Below are positions 1 through 9,058 of a DNA stretch of 64,000 nt, piece after piece. This stretch comes from Bdellovibrio sp. ArHS (lineage in GTDB: Bacteria > Bdellovibrionota > Bdellovibrionia > Bdellovibrionales > Bdellovibrionaceae): positions 113,204-177,203 of the forward strand of contig NZ_JTEV01000021.1 of NCBI RefSeq assembly GCF_000786105.1, in the 5' to 3' direction. Numbering within the stretch: the stretch's first letter is position 1; each line of letters starts with the position of its first letter. The position numbers and the translations under genes are program-made. A model generated the notes under the pieces. The model did no database searches, had not been told where the DNA came from, and worked only from the letters and a program-made list of their open reading frames with translations.

Positions 1-1001
1 ATAAGTTCATGAAGACGTCCCTTCTTCCCCTGCTCAACCACTTCCAAGGAAGCACTCCAGAGCAATGAGGAGTCTGAGAAAAGTTGGCGCAGTTTGACGG
101 CGTCTTTTTCGGTGGTGATTAAATAGTCCGCCTTGGATTTGCGGAATTCATCTTCGATATGAGCCACATCCGCGGCCGTGTACTGGTGGTGATCGCGATA
201 ATGCAGGCTTCGTTTTGAAACCTCTCCGATATTTCTCATCATTGTTTCAAAGACATCAGGGCGAGCGATTGCGGAAACTAGAAATAGATTTTTTTCTTTC
301 AGCTCTTCTCGGGAAAGAACCGCCTTTGTCCCGCTGTTTTTCAAGTGATTGATTTGATAGCCCAGATAAAGAATTTCTTTATCCTTAGGCAGGCGACTTT
401 CCAAGGCCTTCATATCAGCCTCTGCCGCCAGATTGCATTTGGAAAGAACCAGAACATCGGCTCTTTCCACGCCATCCCAGGATTCGCGCGCTCGGCCTTC
501 CGGCAAAACGGCGTAATTTTCAAGGCTTTCCGTTGCATCCAGGATCACTATGTTCAAATCACGATGCAACTTCCGATGTTGAAAACCATCGTCGACAATC
601 AAAAGATCAAATTGCTCTTGGCTGATAGCATATTTCGCCGTCTGCCATTTGCTGGGTCCGACAAAAACAGCCACTTCAGGATTGGACTGAGCCAAAAGGA
701 CTGGCTCGTCGCCATAGTAACGAGCGGCAAAAGGATGTTCGACATCCACCAACGACGGACTTGCCACATCCGCGCGATAAGAGCGACTGATCACCGCCAC
801 CTTTTTTCCCTCGGCAACCAGGGATTTCAAGCAGTAGTCGGTGATGGGCGTCTTTCCTGTTCCGCCGACTGTCAGATTGCCGATGCTGACAACTGGAACC
901 GGCGCCTTAAAAACCCGTATCATGCCACGGCTGTAGAGAGAGTTTTTAACCCCCACGACCTGGGTATACAAAAAAGATAAAGGTTTTAAGTAGTACTTCA
1001 T
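1..1001 (-). CDS. lpxK: Tetraacyldisaccharide 4'-kinase LpxK (3' end beyond window)
   Basis: The reading frame starts at ATG 1001-999 and stays open to the window edge, giving about 333 residues, so the C-terminus is cut. LpxK is a membrane-associated P-loop kinase that phosphorylates the 4' position of the lipid A disaccharide. The N-terminus reads MKYYLKPLSFLYTQVVGVKN and then VSIGNLTVGGTGKTP, the family's Walker A signature. The start codon overlaps the lpxB stop by four bases (ATGA), so the two are translationally coupled at the end of the lipid A operon. An oddity from family knowledge: Bdellovibrio lipid A is reported to carry mannose in place of phosphate, so the in vivo role of this kinase there deserves checking. 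Confidence 0.93.
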   Translation of the reverse strand, partial: MKYYLKPLSFLYTQVVGVKNSLYSRGMIRVFKAPVPVVSIGNLTVGGTGKTPITDYCLKSLVAEGKKVAVISRSYRADVASPSLVDVEHPFAARYYGDEPVLLAQSNPEVAVFVGPSKWQTAKYAISQEQFDLLIVDDGFQHRKLHRDLNIVILDATESLENYAVLPEGRARESWDGVERADVLVLSKCNLAAEADMKALESRLPKDKEILYLGYQINHLKNSGTKAVLSREELKEKNLFLVSAIARPDVFETMMRNIGEVSKRSLHYRDHHQYTAADVAHIEDEFRKSKADYLITTEKDAVKLRQLFSDSSLLWSASLEVVEQGKKGRLHEL

Positions 1002-2149
1002 TTTGTTAAGTATTTATCCAAAGCTTTGACAACCCGTTGAGTGGCGCCACGATCCCCCAAATACTTCCGCAGTTCTTCCAAATCATGGACGACCTGAGCC
1101 TTATATGCAGGATCTATGATATACTTTTCCAGTAAAGAAGCCAAATGTTCGGGGGTCACCTCCGACTGAAATCTTTCTGGCACAGCCTCTTTGTTTAAAA
1201 TCAGATTCACTAATCCAAAATATTTTGTCCCGCGCACCATCAGCTTGGCGAAAACGCCGGTCAGCCACTTCATGCGGTACATGATCACCATGGGCTTCTT
1301 CAGAATTCCCACTTGCAGTGTTGCCGTGCCCGAAGCGACTAGCATCATATCCACAAGATGAATCATCCGGAACGGTTCGTCTTTCAAAAGTACATAGGGA
1401 AGACGGAAGTCCTCCAAATACTCTTGCATTTTTTCTTTTGAAAATGTTGGCGCCGTTAAGATGACAACTTTTAGATTCGGATATTTTTTTGCCAACACTC
1501 GCGCGGTATCCAATTGGATCTGGAAATGTTGTTTCAACTCCAAACGACGACTTCCGGGCATCAAACCCAGAACAATCTCATCATCCCGGATTCCGCACTG
1601 ATTGCGATGGATCTTTAGATAGTCTTTGTCATTTAAAAGTTTGTCATCGAGTTCATCCAAAAGTGGATGCCCCACGAATTCAACGGGAACTTCGTGTTCC
1701 TCGTAAAAAGGCACTTCAAATGGAAAGAGGACGAAAACCTCTTTGCAATATTTCTTAATGGTTTTTACGCGCCCCTTACGCCATGCCCATACTTGCGGCG
1801 AGATGTAATAGACAACGGGAATTCCCATCGCATGAAGCTTCTTGGCAAGCATCAGATTGAATTCGGGATAGTCCATGACAATGGCCACTTTCGGGCGTCT
1901 TTTTTCCGCCTCGACGACGAGGCTGTCAAAAACGCCTTTCAGATGACTGTACTGAGCGATGATTTCAGCGGCCCCGACCACAGCCATTTCTTCGGATTTT
2001 CCCAGACGTTCAAATCCGATATCTTCCATATCCTGGCTGCCCACACCAAACGCGTGAACCTGTCGACCCTGTTTTTTCCAGGCTTCAAGAATTCTTTGCG
2101 CATAGGTGACACTTGAGGCTTCCGCCGCAACAATCAAAACCTGATCCAT
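998..2149 (-). CDS. lpxB: Lipid-A-disaccharide synthase LpxB
   Basis: Family GT19 glycosyltransferase that joins the two acylated glucosamine-type units of lipid A at the inner membrane. The product is 383 residues from MDQVLIVAAEASS, close to the family's usual length of about 380. I chose ATG 2149-2147 because it forms a TGATG overlap with the stop of the upstream oxidoreductase; the open frame extends 20 codons further but that part is unlike LpxB. The segments GVGSQDMEDIGFE, YYISPQVWAWRKGRVKTI and LGLMPGSRRLELKQH match conserved LpxB blocks. It lies between the gnnA-like gene and lpxK in one operon. Confidence 0.95.
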   Translation of the reverse strand: MDQVLIVAAEASSVTYAQRILEAWKKQGRQVHAFGVGSQDMEDIGFERLGKSEEMAVVGAAEIIAQYSHLKGVFDSLVVEAEKRRPKVAIVMDYPEFNLMLAKKLHAMGIPVVYYISPQVWAWRKGRVKTIKKYCKEVFVLFPFEVPFYEEHEVPVEFVGHPLLDELDDKLLNDKDYLKIHRNQCGIRDDEIVLGLMPGSRRLELKQHFQIQLDTARVLAKKYPNLKVVILTAPTFSKEKMQEYLEDFRLPYVLLKDEPFRMIHLVDMMLVASGTATLQVGILKKPMVIMYRMKWLTGVFAKLMVRGTKYFGLVNLILNKEAVPERFQSEVTPEHLASLLEKYIIDPAYKAQVVHDLEELRKYLGDRGATQRVVKALDKYLTK

Positions 2150-3084
2150 CAGCCCTCGATCCATCTTTGCACATCTTCGATGGCTTTTAGTGCAACCAGA
2201 CCGTCCCAACCTGTGACCACGGGCTTTTTATTATTTATAACAGCGTCCACGAATGCATCTGTTTCTTTTTGCAAAGCATCCGCTTTTTCCAAAGTCCATT
2301 TGGTAAACTTCACCAGTTCGTCACCACCGGCACCCTTTTCACCTTTTTCCAGCTCATGGGTCCCTGTGTTGGCAAACAGGGTGAAATCATCCTCGATAAC
2401 ACGCACGGATCTTTGCATCGTCGAAGCAACACGACTGACATTGATGATCCCCACCACACCATTTTTCATTTTGAAAGTGACGGAAGCCGTGTCCAGCTCT
2501 TTCGAGATAAGTTTTGTTCCTGTGCCCACCATGGATTCAATTTCGCTGCTGCCACTTAAAAAGAACAGCATATCGATATCATGAATCATAAGGTCATGCA
2601 GAACGCTGACATCCGCACCACGGGCTTTGTAAGTCGCCATGCGGGTCATTTCAATCAAACGCGGCTTTTTCAAATTCTTTTTTACTTCCACAACGGAAGG
2701 ATTGAAGCGTTCAATATGCCCTACCGCCAACTTTAAGTTGTTCTTTTCCGCTAGAGCGACAAGCTCTTCCGCCTGCGCCAACGTGGCCGTGATCGGTTTT
2801 TCAACATTCACGTGCACGCCGTTTTGCAGGAACAGCTTAGCCACCTCGAAGTGACTAAGAGTGCTGGCTGCCACAGTCACCAGATCCACCTGTCCCAAAA
2901 GATCCTGTGGACGATGAAAGCTTTTAACGCCAAGCTCGGCAGCGATTTTGTCCGCTTGCGCCGGGAAGTGATCACAGACCCCAATCAGTTCTACCTGAGG
3001 GTTGTTTTTATATTTCTGAGCATGAAAATTACCGAGATAACCAACGCCAACGACGGCAGCTCTTAATTTTTTTCCAGAAGTCAT
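2149..3084 (-). CDS. Gfo/Idh/MocA oxidoreductase, candidate UDP-GlcNAc 3-dehydrogenase (GnnA-like)
   Basis: NAD(P)-dependent sugar oxidoreductase of about 311 residues from MTSGKKLRAAVVGVGYLGNF. The Rossmann glycine motif GVGYLGNFHA is at the N-terminus, the family's EKP motif appears as VEKPITATLAQAEELV, and HIERFNPSV follows. The start at 3084 has AGGAG eight bases upstream; nine codons of extra open frame before it were dropped. The gene sits between lpxA and lpxB. In Leptospira and Acidithiobacillus, GnnA in the lpx cluster oxidises UDP-GlcNAc at C3 so that GnnB can aminate it, giving a 2,3-diamino sugar in lipid A. Bdellovibrio lipid A is known to contain that sugar, which supports GnnA. 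The aminotransferase partner GnnB is not in this window. Another sugar dehydrogenase role remains possible. Confidence 0.72.
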   Translation of the reverse strand: MTSGKKLRAAVVGVGYLGNFHAQKYKNNPQVELIGVCDHFPAQADKIAAELGVKSFHRPQDLLGQVDLVTVAASTLSHFEVAKLFLQNGVHVNVEKPITATLAQAEELVALAEKNNLKLAVGHIERFNPSVVEVKKNLKKPRLIEMTRMATYKARGADVSVLHDLMIHDIDMLFFLSGSSEIESMVGTGTKLISKELDTASVTFKMKNGVVGIINVSRVASTMQRSVRVIEDDFTLFANTGTHELEKGEKGAGGDELVKFTKWTLEKADALQKETDAFVDAVINNKKPVVTGWDGLVALKAIEDVQRWIEG

Positions 3085-3123
3085 TTTAAAATCTCCTGAT
3101 TCCAGATCCAAGGGCGACGCCCT

Positions 3124-3948
3124 TTATTCATCATCTTGCCAGCCCTTAGGGCTTCTATCGACAGCAATACCTCGCTTCGAAGACTTAATGAAGTTGATGA
3201 AGTACTCAATGTTAGGACTCATAACACACTCTTGCTTAATGCGTTCGATACCTTCATCGACGGTGTGCGATCCCATGATGATAATGCGAATAGCCTTATG
3301 CACATTGGCCACTTCTTCACGCGGGAATCCTTTGCGAGAAAGGCCGATCTTGTTGGTCGCACGAATCGTCGCGTAGTTTCCTTGCGCGCGAGAAAAAGGC
3401 AAAATGTCCTTATTCACGATCGAAGATCCCGCGATGAAGGCGCCGCGCCCTACTTTAGTGAACTGATTCAACGCGGACACCCCACCGATCGTCACATTGT
3501 CTTCAATTTCACAATGGCCACCCAAATGACAGCCATTCACGATCACCACGTTGTTGCCAATATGACAGTCATGTCCGACGTGCGTGTAAGCCATCAATAG
3601 ACAGTTGTCGCCGACGGACGTTACACCGCCACCTTTGGGCGTTCCGATATTCACCGTAGTGAATTCGCGGAAGGTATTATTTTTTCCAATGATTAACTTT
3701 GTGGGTTCACCTTTATAAGAAACGTCTTGAGGAGGACCACCGATGACAGCACCTGGAGAGAAATGATTGTTTTCGCCAATTTCCAAAACACCATGGCGAG
3801 AACCCAAGGTCACATGACCTTCTATAAAAGTGCCTTTGCCAATTTTAACTTTACCTTGAATCAAGCAGTACGGACCGATTTCAACATCGTCTGCTATTTC
3901 AGCTTCGGGAGAGATAACACTGCTTGGATGAACTTTATAATTTGCCAT
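3124..3948 (-). CDS. lpxA: UDP-sugar O- or N-acyltransferase LpxA
   Basis: First acyltransferase of lipid A synthesis, a cytoplasmic trimer of left-handed beta-helices. About 274 residues from MANYKVHPSSVISPEAEI. Hexapeptide repeats run through the first 190 residues (for example VEIGPY, VKIGKG, LEIGEN). The catalytic histidine block reads AYTHVGHDCHIGN and the C-terminal helical part GLSRKGFPREEV matches LpxA. Start at 3948 preferred over 3957 because the AAGGT ribosome site is too close to the first ATG. Next to a GnnA-like gene, the acceptor may be the 3-amino sugar nucleotide rather than UDP-GlcNAc; this is inference. Confidence 0.95.
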   Translation of the reverse strand: MANYKVHPSSVISPEAEIADDVEIGPYCLIQGKVKIGKGTFIEGHVTLGSRHGVLEIGENNHFSPGAVIGGPPQDVSYKGEPTKLIIGKNNTFREFTTVNIGTPKGGGVTSVGDNCLLMAYTHVGHDCHIGNNVVIVNGCHLGGHCEIEDNVTIGGVSALNQFTKVGRGAFIAGSSIVNKDILPFSRAQGNYATIRATNKIGLSRKGFPREEVANVHKAIRIIIMGSHTVDEGIERIKQECVMSPNIEYFINFIKSSKRGIAVDRSPKGWQDDE

Positions 3949-4009
3949 GAATACCATTACCTTAAACTAGAAAAGGGCCTTTCCAGGCCCCTTTCGTTTT
4001 ATCTGAGAA

Positions 4010-4510
4010 CTACTTTTCTTTTTCGAAGGCCGTAATCACTTCTTGTGTTAAATCCGCCTCAGGTGTTGCATAAAGCACCATCTGGGAGTTTTCGATCACC
4101 ATTGTGTAGCCTTTGTCTTTTGCGATCTTGCCGATCACTTTTTTCATTTTTTCCAAAATCGGCGCCGTCAATTCGCGCTCTTTCTTTTGGATTTCAACTT
4201 GGCTTTTGCCAACAACATCACGGTACTTCAACATTTCTTCTTGGAATTCCGCTTGTTTTTTGCCTAGAGCATCTTCAGAAAGAACAGACTTTTTCTTTTC
4301 CAAGTCTTCGCCCATTTTCTTCAAATCAGCTTCTTTCTTTTCCAATTCTTTTTTCTTTTTATTGAACTCTGTTTCAAGTTCCGTTTTTGCTTTCTTACCT
4401 GCAGAAGTAGATTGAATAGCTTTTTGCATATCCACGTAACCTACTTTTGCTTCCGCTTGTGCAAAGGATGCCGTCATAAGCATGCTTAGCACGATCAACA
4501 TTTTTTTCAT
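4010..4510 (-). CDS. skp: Periplasmic chaperone OmpH/Skp
   Basis: Trimeric periplasmic holdase that carries unfolded outer-membrane proteins to BamA. 166 residues from MKKMLIVLSMLMTASFAQA, a clear Sec signal peptide. The mature start KVGYVDMQKAIQ is the Skp hallmark; residues about 40-120 are a Lys/Glu-rich coiled coil forming the tentacles, and the C-terminus returns to the beta body with GYTMVIENSQ. ATG 4510 is preceded by AGGAGG at close spacing; the frame could also begin at TTG 4513 but that overlaps the ribosome site. It lies directly after bamA and before lpxA, the classic order. Confidence 0.93.
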   Translation of the reverse strand: MKKMLIVLSMLMTASFAQAEAKVGYVDMQKAIQSTSAGKKAKTELETEFNKKKKELEKKEADLKKMGEDLEKKKSVLSEDALGKKQAEFQEEMLKYRDVVGKSQVEIQKKERELTAPILEKMKKVIGKIAKDKGYTMVIENSQMVLYATPEADLTQEVITAFEKEK

Positions 4511-4569
4511 CAATCCTCCTTAAAGGTTTCTATTTCATTCCAACTGCCAACCCGCCCCGCGCATTCGCA

Positions 4570-6963
4570 CTAGAAGCTAGGCCCGATCGAAAACTCAAAC
4601 ACGGTGGCGTCGTGATAAAGTGGATCGCGATTCAATGGGAAACCCCATTCAAAACGCAGGACCCCGATCGGAGAGTACCAGCGGATACCGAAGCCGACGT
4701 CCGCGTAGAAGTTATCTTCAGATAAGAGATCGTCCGCAGCACCGACGTCGAAGAATCCAGCACCCATGATGCCAGCTTCTTTCACCAAAGGGAACTGTAA
4801 TTCCGTCTGGTACATAGCCTGCTGAGTACCACCATAGAAACGCATCGCACGTTTTGTGGCTTCTTCGTCACTAATCCCCGGGTTGTCCGCGATGATCTTC
4901 GCTTTGATCTTGTTGGATAGTTTCATTTTACCCACACGGTACGAACGATAACCACGCAATGAATAAGGGCCACCAAGAAGATAAAGCTCACTGAAAGGCA
5001 CGTCTTGGCCTTCCAAAGAATCGATGCGGGCGTAACTGATGTTATTTCGCCACACCACATCCCAGAAGAGGTTTTTATAATAACGGAAATTCGTATTCAT
5101 ACGAGTGAACTTCAAATCCCCGCCTAGACCTGCATACTCATAAGATGCACTTGCGTACATCCCTTTGGTCGGCATTTGACGGTCATTGCGAGTGTCATAG
5201 TCAATTGTCGCGGTAACCGACGAAGTCACGCCCGATGCTGTTTCGAGAGGGAACAAATCACGGTCCGTTAAAGACTGCTCTTCACTATCGAATTTTTCTT
5301 CCAAGAGCGTATCATCGTATTTATAGCGCAGATATCCGCGAGTGAACTCTGCCAAGGGATGACCAAAGCGGATCGCCCCGCCGGTGTGCTTTTCATCGTA
5401 GTCCGCACGCGCCGAGTTCGCACTTTGATAAAGGTCACCACCCACCGACCAAAGTGTGTCGTTGAAGTACGGCTCAGTGAACGAAAGACTGTAGTAACTT
5501 CCGGTATTACTTAGATTCAGTGAAGCACCAAGGTTTTGACCTTTTCCTAAAAAGTTCGCCTGATTGATTGACCCCTGTAACGTGAAACCTTGGGACGTTC
5601 CGTAACCGGCCCCTAATTGAATCTGCCCGGTATTTCTTTCCTTCACGGCAATATCCACATTCATCACTTCCGTGCGCTCAGGATCAATCGAGGTCTTAAA
5701 GTTGACCTCTTCAAAGTAACCCAAACGTTGGATATTTTCTAAGGACTGACGACGGCGGGTTTCGTTGTAAAGCTCGCCCTCATTGATTTTTAACTCGCGA
5801 CGGATGACTTTATCACGCGTCTTCGTATTGCCGATCATGTTGATCTTACCGAAGTAAACTTTAGAACCCTTGTCGAATTCGAAGATCAAATTCACTTTGC
5901 GTTCTTTGGCATTGAAGGCCGTGCGCGGAATCACGTTGGCATAGGCGTAGCCCAGATCTCCATATTTCGCCGTCAACTCGCTGATGTCTTTTTGCAAAAC
6001 ATCGTAGGCAAAAACACCGTTATCGTCGATCTTGATCGCCTCATACAACTCTTGCTTCGGAAACAGAATATCGCCGGCGAAATCCACTTCGCCAACATCA
6101 TACTGTTCACCTTCCTCAATCCGAATGGTAATGTAGATATTTTTCTTATCCGGCGTCACTGTCACTTGCGGACGGTCGACTTTTGCTTGGACATAACCTT
6201 GATTCCAATACAGGAAGCGCAGGATCTGCACGTCGCGCTCAAACATCTCTTGCTTGTATTGACCAGAGCCCGAAAGGCCCGAGAAGAAGCCGCCTTCCTG
6301 AGTCAGCATTTTCGATTTCAGCTGCCCATCGCCCAGGTTTTTATTACCCAGAAACGTGATCTTCTTCACTTTGACTTTGTCATTTTCACGAACTTTGAAA
6401 ACCAAGCGGACGGTTTCGTCTTTATTGATATTTTGAACTTCAGCGTCCACCTTCGCCAGGAAATAACCTTTGTCTTCGTAAAGCTTTTGGATTTTTTCAA
6501 CGGCCTCTTTGACCTTGGCCATGTTTAACAACTGATACGCTTTGATTCCCGTGGCATCGGCGATGTCGTCAGACTTCACTTCGCTATTGCCTTCGTAAGT
6601 GATTTCCACAATGGAAGGCTTCTCAAGAACTTTGTAAGTCAAAACAACATCTTTGCCGGTCACCTGACGACTGACTTCAATGTCGTTAAAGAATCCCAGC
6701 TTAAACAACGCTTCCACATCATCGCGAATGCTTTGCGCAGAATACTCGGCACCCACCTTAGAAGTGATCTTGGTTAGAATCGCATCTTTTTCAATTTTAC
6801 GATTTCCCGCGACCTCGATGTTTTTGATCACCAAGCCCGATGGCACCGGCGCCGCCGCTTGTACAGACGCCTTCGAGTTTTTAGCGGTTTTCTTCTTGGC
6901 GGGAGCAGCCCAACCCATCGAAAATAAAGAAGTAATTAACAAGACACAAAGAAGCTTACTCAA
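4570..6963 (-). CDS. bamA: Outer membrane protein assembly factor BamA
   Basis: Omp85 insertase that folds beta-barrel proteins into the outer membrane. 797 residues: Sec signal MSKLLCVLLITSLFSMGWA, five POTRA domains over roughly residues 45-425 (VIKNIEVAGNRKIEKDAI opens POTRA1), then a 16-strand barrel. The barrel's conserved lid motif appears as YLLGGPYSLRGYRSYRVG and the protein ends in phenylalanine (EFSIGPSF), as expected of a barrel. The start is TTG at 6963 with GGGGAA upstream; ATG codons nearby are out of frame or would lose the signal peptide. It precedes skp and the lpx genes in the same direction. Confidence 0.96.
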   Translation of the reverse strand: MSKLLCVLLITSLFSMGWAAPAKKKTAKNSKASVQAAAPVPSGLVIKNIEVAGNRKIEKDAILTKITSKVGAEYSAQSIRDDVEALFKLGFFNDIEVSRQVTGKDVVLTYKVLEKPSIVEITYEGNSEVKSDDIADATGIKAYQLLNMAKVKEAVEKIQKLYEDKGYFLAKVDAEVQNINKDETVRLVFKVRENDKVKVKKITFLGNKNLGDGQLKSKMLTQEGGFFSGLSGSGQYKQEMFERDVQILRFLYWNQGYVQAKVDRPQVTVTPDKKNIYITIRIEEGEQYDVGEVDFAGDILFPKQELYEAIKIDDNGVFAYDVLQKDISELTAKYGDLGYAYANVIPRTAFNAKERKVNLIFEFDKGSKVYFGKINMIGNTKTRDKVIRRELKINEGELYNETRRRQSLENIQRLGYFEEVNFKTSIDPERTEVMNVDIAVKERNTGQIQLGAGYGTSQGFTLQGSINQANFLGKGQNLGASLNLSNTGSYYSLSFTEPYFNDTLWSVGGDLYQSANSARADYDEKHTGGAIRFGHPLAEFTRGYLRYKYDDTLLEEKFDSEEQSLTDRDLFPLETASGVTSSVTATIDYDTRNDRQMPTKGMYASASYEYAGLGGDLKFTRMNTNFRYYKNLFWDVVWRNNISYARIDSLEGQDVPFSELYLLGGPYSLRGYRSYRVGKMKLSNKIKAKIIADNPGISDEEATKRAMRFYGGTQQAMYQTELQFPLVKEAGIMGAGFFDVGAADDLLSEDNFYADVGFGIRWYSPIGVLRFEWGFPLNRDPLYHDATVFEFSIGPSF

Positions 6964-7149
6964 AGTTCATTCCCCGCAGCGCGATTTTCAAAAATCTATA
7001 AGATTTCTGCATACTTACAAATTTATTGGGGAATCGTAACTTAAGACCAAGGTCCTGTCAAAGAAGACGCGCCGCGCGCGCAAGCGCCTGCCGCTTTTTT
7101 ACCCAATGGGAAGCTTAAATGATGCTGCGTAGAGCAAAAAAAAGAGTCG

Positions 7150-7830
7150 CTAGATCCAGACGCCATCTTTCATTCGGTACACCTTAGGGAACTTCGTTGC
7201 AAACGTCAGATCGTGAGTGACGACGACCAAGGCGAGCTTCATCTCTTCTTTGAGTCGAAAGAACAACTCTTGGATCTTACCACTTGTCTGAGAATCTAAA
7301 TTTCCCGTGGGCTCATCAGCGAATAAAATCTTCGGGTGTCGCACCAAGGCGCGCGCGATGGCCACACGCTGCAACTCTCCACCAGAAAGTTGATTCGGAT
7401 AGTGTTCGCGGCGCTCAGAAAGCCCCATAAAATCTAAAAGATGCAAAGCCTTCTCGCGCGCCTGCTTCGGCGATTCGCCCGCGACACGACAGGGAATCAT
7501 GATATTTTCCAAAGCCGTGAATTCACCTAACAAGTGATGAAACTGAAATACAAAGCCCATTTCAGAATTGCGAAAGCGCGACAGCTCTTCATCATCCATC
7601 GCCAAAAGATCGCGCCCTTCGCAAATCAGCTCGCCCTTGTTCGGACGATCTAAGGTCCCCATGATCTGCAACAGAGTGCTCTTACCCGCTCCTGAAGATC
7701 CCAGAATCGCCAGCGCTTCGCCCTCTTTGATTTCCAGACTGATGCCGCGAAGGATTTCAAGTTCCCCGGTTCCTTGGGTATAGGACTTGTGAATATCTGT
7801 GGCTTTCAAAAAAACTTGAGTGTCATTCAT
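7150..7830 (-). CDS. lolD: Lipoprotein-releasing ABC transporter ATPase LolD
   Basis: ATPase that powers release of outer-membrane lipoproteins from the inner membrane. 226 residues with Walker [11 protein letters not shown]-loop [16 protein letters not shown], signature [15 protein letters not shown], Walker [13 protein letters not shown] and switch histidine in VVTHD. The [17 protein letters not shown] opening and the FQFHHLL Q-loop are typical of LolD rather than FtsE or MacB. Its start overlaps the lolC stop by eight bases, so ATPase and permease are co-translated. Confidence 0.94.
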   Translation of the reverse strand: MNDTQVFLKATDIHKSYTQGTGELEILRGISLEIKEGEALAILGSSGAGKSTLLQIMGTLDRPNKGELICEGRDLLAMDDEELSRFRNSEMGFVFQFHHLLGEFTALENIMIPCRVAGESPKQAREKALHLLDFMGLSERREHYPNQLSGGELQRVAIARALVRHPKILFADEPTGNLDSQTSGKIQELFFRLKEEMKLALVVVTHDLTFATKFPKVYRMKDGVWI

Positions 7831-9058
7831 TGCGAAGCCCTTCCACGGGGTTCAGCCGCCCGCCCCGCCGCGCAGGAGCTAAGGTGGCGATGAAACAGAT
7901 TACTAAAGTCGCCACAATAATGGCGATAGAGTCGACCAAGCGAATGTTCACATCGATGGAATCCAGACGATACACTTCCCCAGCGATCAGCCCCAATCGG
8001 CTTTGGGCAAAATTAAAGAGAAGACATAGAATGAATCCCAGGATAAAGCCAAAGAAAATACCGATCGCCCCCATGAGCAAACCCTGGAAAGCGAAAATTT
8101 TGACGATGTCTTTGCGGGATAGGCCCACTGTTTTTAGAATCGCGATATCTTTATAGCGACGAACCACATTCACTAAAAGAGTAGAAGAGACATTGAACGC
8201 CGCCACCAAGGTGATAATCAGAACAACGAAGAAAATTCCGGGACGTTCCACGCTCACGGCCTCGAAAAGATTCTCATTAGAATCCCGCCAATCGCGCACC
8301 CAGTATGGAGATCCCAACACATGACTGAGATTGAAGGCCGCCTGGCGGGCATAGTCCACATCTTGAAAACGCAAAAGCAAGCCTGAGTAACGATCTCCGA
8401 TATCAGCAAGTTTTTGCGTGGCTTGCAAATCACTGAGTATGAAGCGCTCGTTCCAATCGTACTTTCCTAAATCCAAAATTCCGTGCAGTTGAAACTCGCC
8501 TACGCGACGTTGAAATTTTGACGGATCGACAGTATCAGCCACCGGAACCACCACGCGAAATCTGTCGCCTACCTTTAAATTCATCTTCGCCGCCAAGCCC
8601 TTGCCCATCAAGGCGAACGGGACTTCCGACGAAGATGACGAGGTCAGATCCGCAGATCCACTCATCACACGTTTGTTGAAGTTGAGAACTTTAGAAACCT
8701 CTTGGGTGTCCACGCCTTGAATCAGAATGCCCGAAATCTTTCCCTGATGCGCTAAAACGGCTTCAATAAAAACAAATCGGGACGCGCCCACTAACGTGGG
8801 CTCAGCTTTACGAATGCGCTCTTCAAGCTCTTTGTAATCGTCGGGAAAACGCGATCGTTTAACCACCTGAGCATGACCAGAGACATCGGCCATGGCATGT
8901 TTCAGAGTGGATTCAAATCCGCTCATCACGGCCATCGAGGCCACCAAAGCGGCCACACCCAGAATCAATCCCAAGAGCGACAAAGGTGCCGAGCCCCCGA
9001 AAAGAGTCTTTCGGGAAATCAGCAATCGCCATGCAATCCACATCAAGGATTTATTCAC
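7823..9058 (-). CDS. lolC: Lipoprotein-releasing ABC transporter permease LolC/LolE
   Basis: Inner-membrane partner of LolD. 411 residues with the family topology: one N-terminal membrane helix (PLSLLGLILGVAALVASMAV), a periplasmic domain over about residues 45-265, and three C-terminal helices with the FtsX-type core. The start is GTG 9058, overlapping the prfB stop by four bases (GTGA). Only one permease gene is present, so the complex may be a homodimer of the LolF type or the second permease is elsewhere; the sequence does not decide between LolC and LolE. Confidence 0.9.
   Translation of the reverse strand: MNKSLMWIAWRLLISRKTLFGGSAPLSLLGLILGVAALVASMAVMSGFESTLKHAMADVSGHAQVVKRSRFPDDYKELEERIRKAEPTLVGASRFVFIEAVLAHQGKISGILIQGVDTQEVSKVLNFNKRVMSGSADLTSSSSSEVPFALMGKGLAAKMNLKVGDRFRVVVPVADTVDPSKFQRRVGEFQLHGILDLGKYDWNERFILSDLQATQKLADIGDRYSGLLLRFQDVDYARQAAFNLSHVLGSPYWVRDWRDSNENLFEAVSVERPGIFFVVLIITLVAAFNVSSTLLVNVVRRYKDIAILKTVGLSRKDIVKIFAFQGLLMGAIGIFFGFILGFILCLLFNFAQSRLGLIAGEVYRLDSIDVNIRLVDSIAIIVATLVICFIATLAPARRGGRLNPVEGLRNE

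Noticed and set aside
345..980. Plus-strand open frame of 211 codons
   Set aside because: It is antisense to lpxK, whose minus-strand frame encodes the conserved GGTGKT motif.
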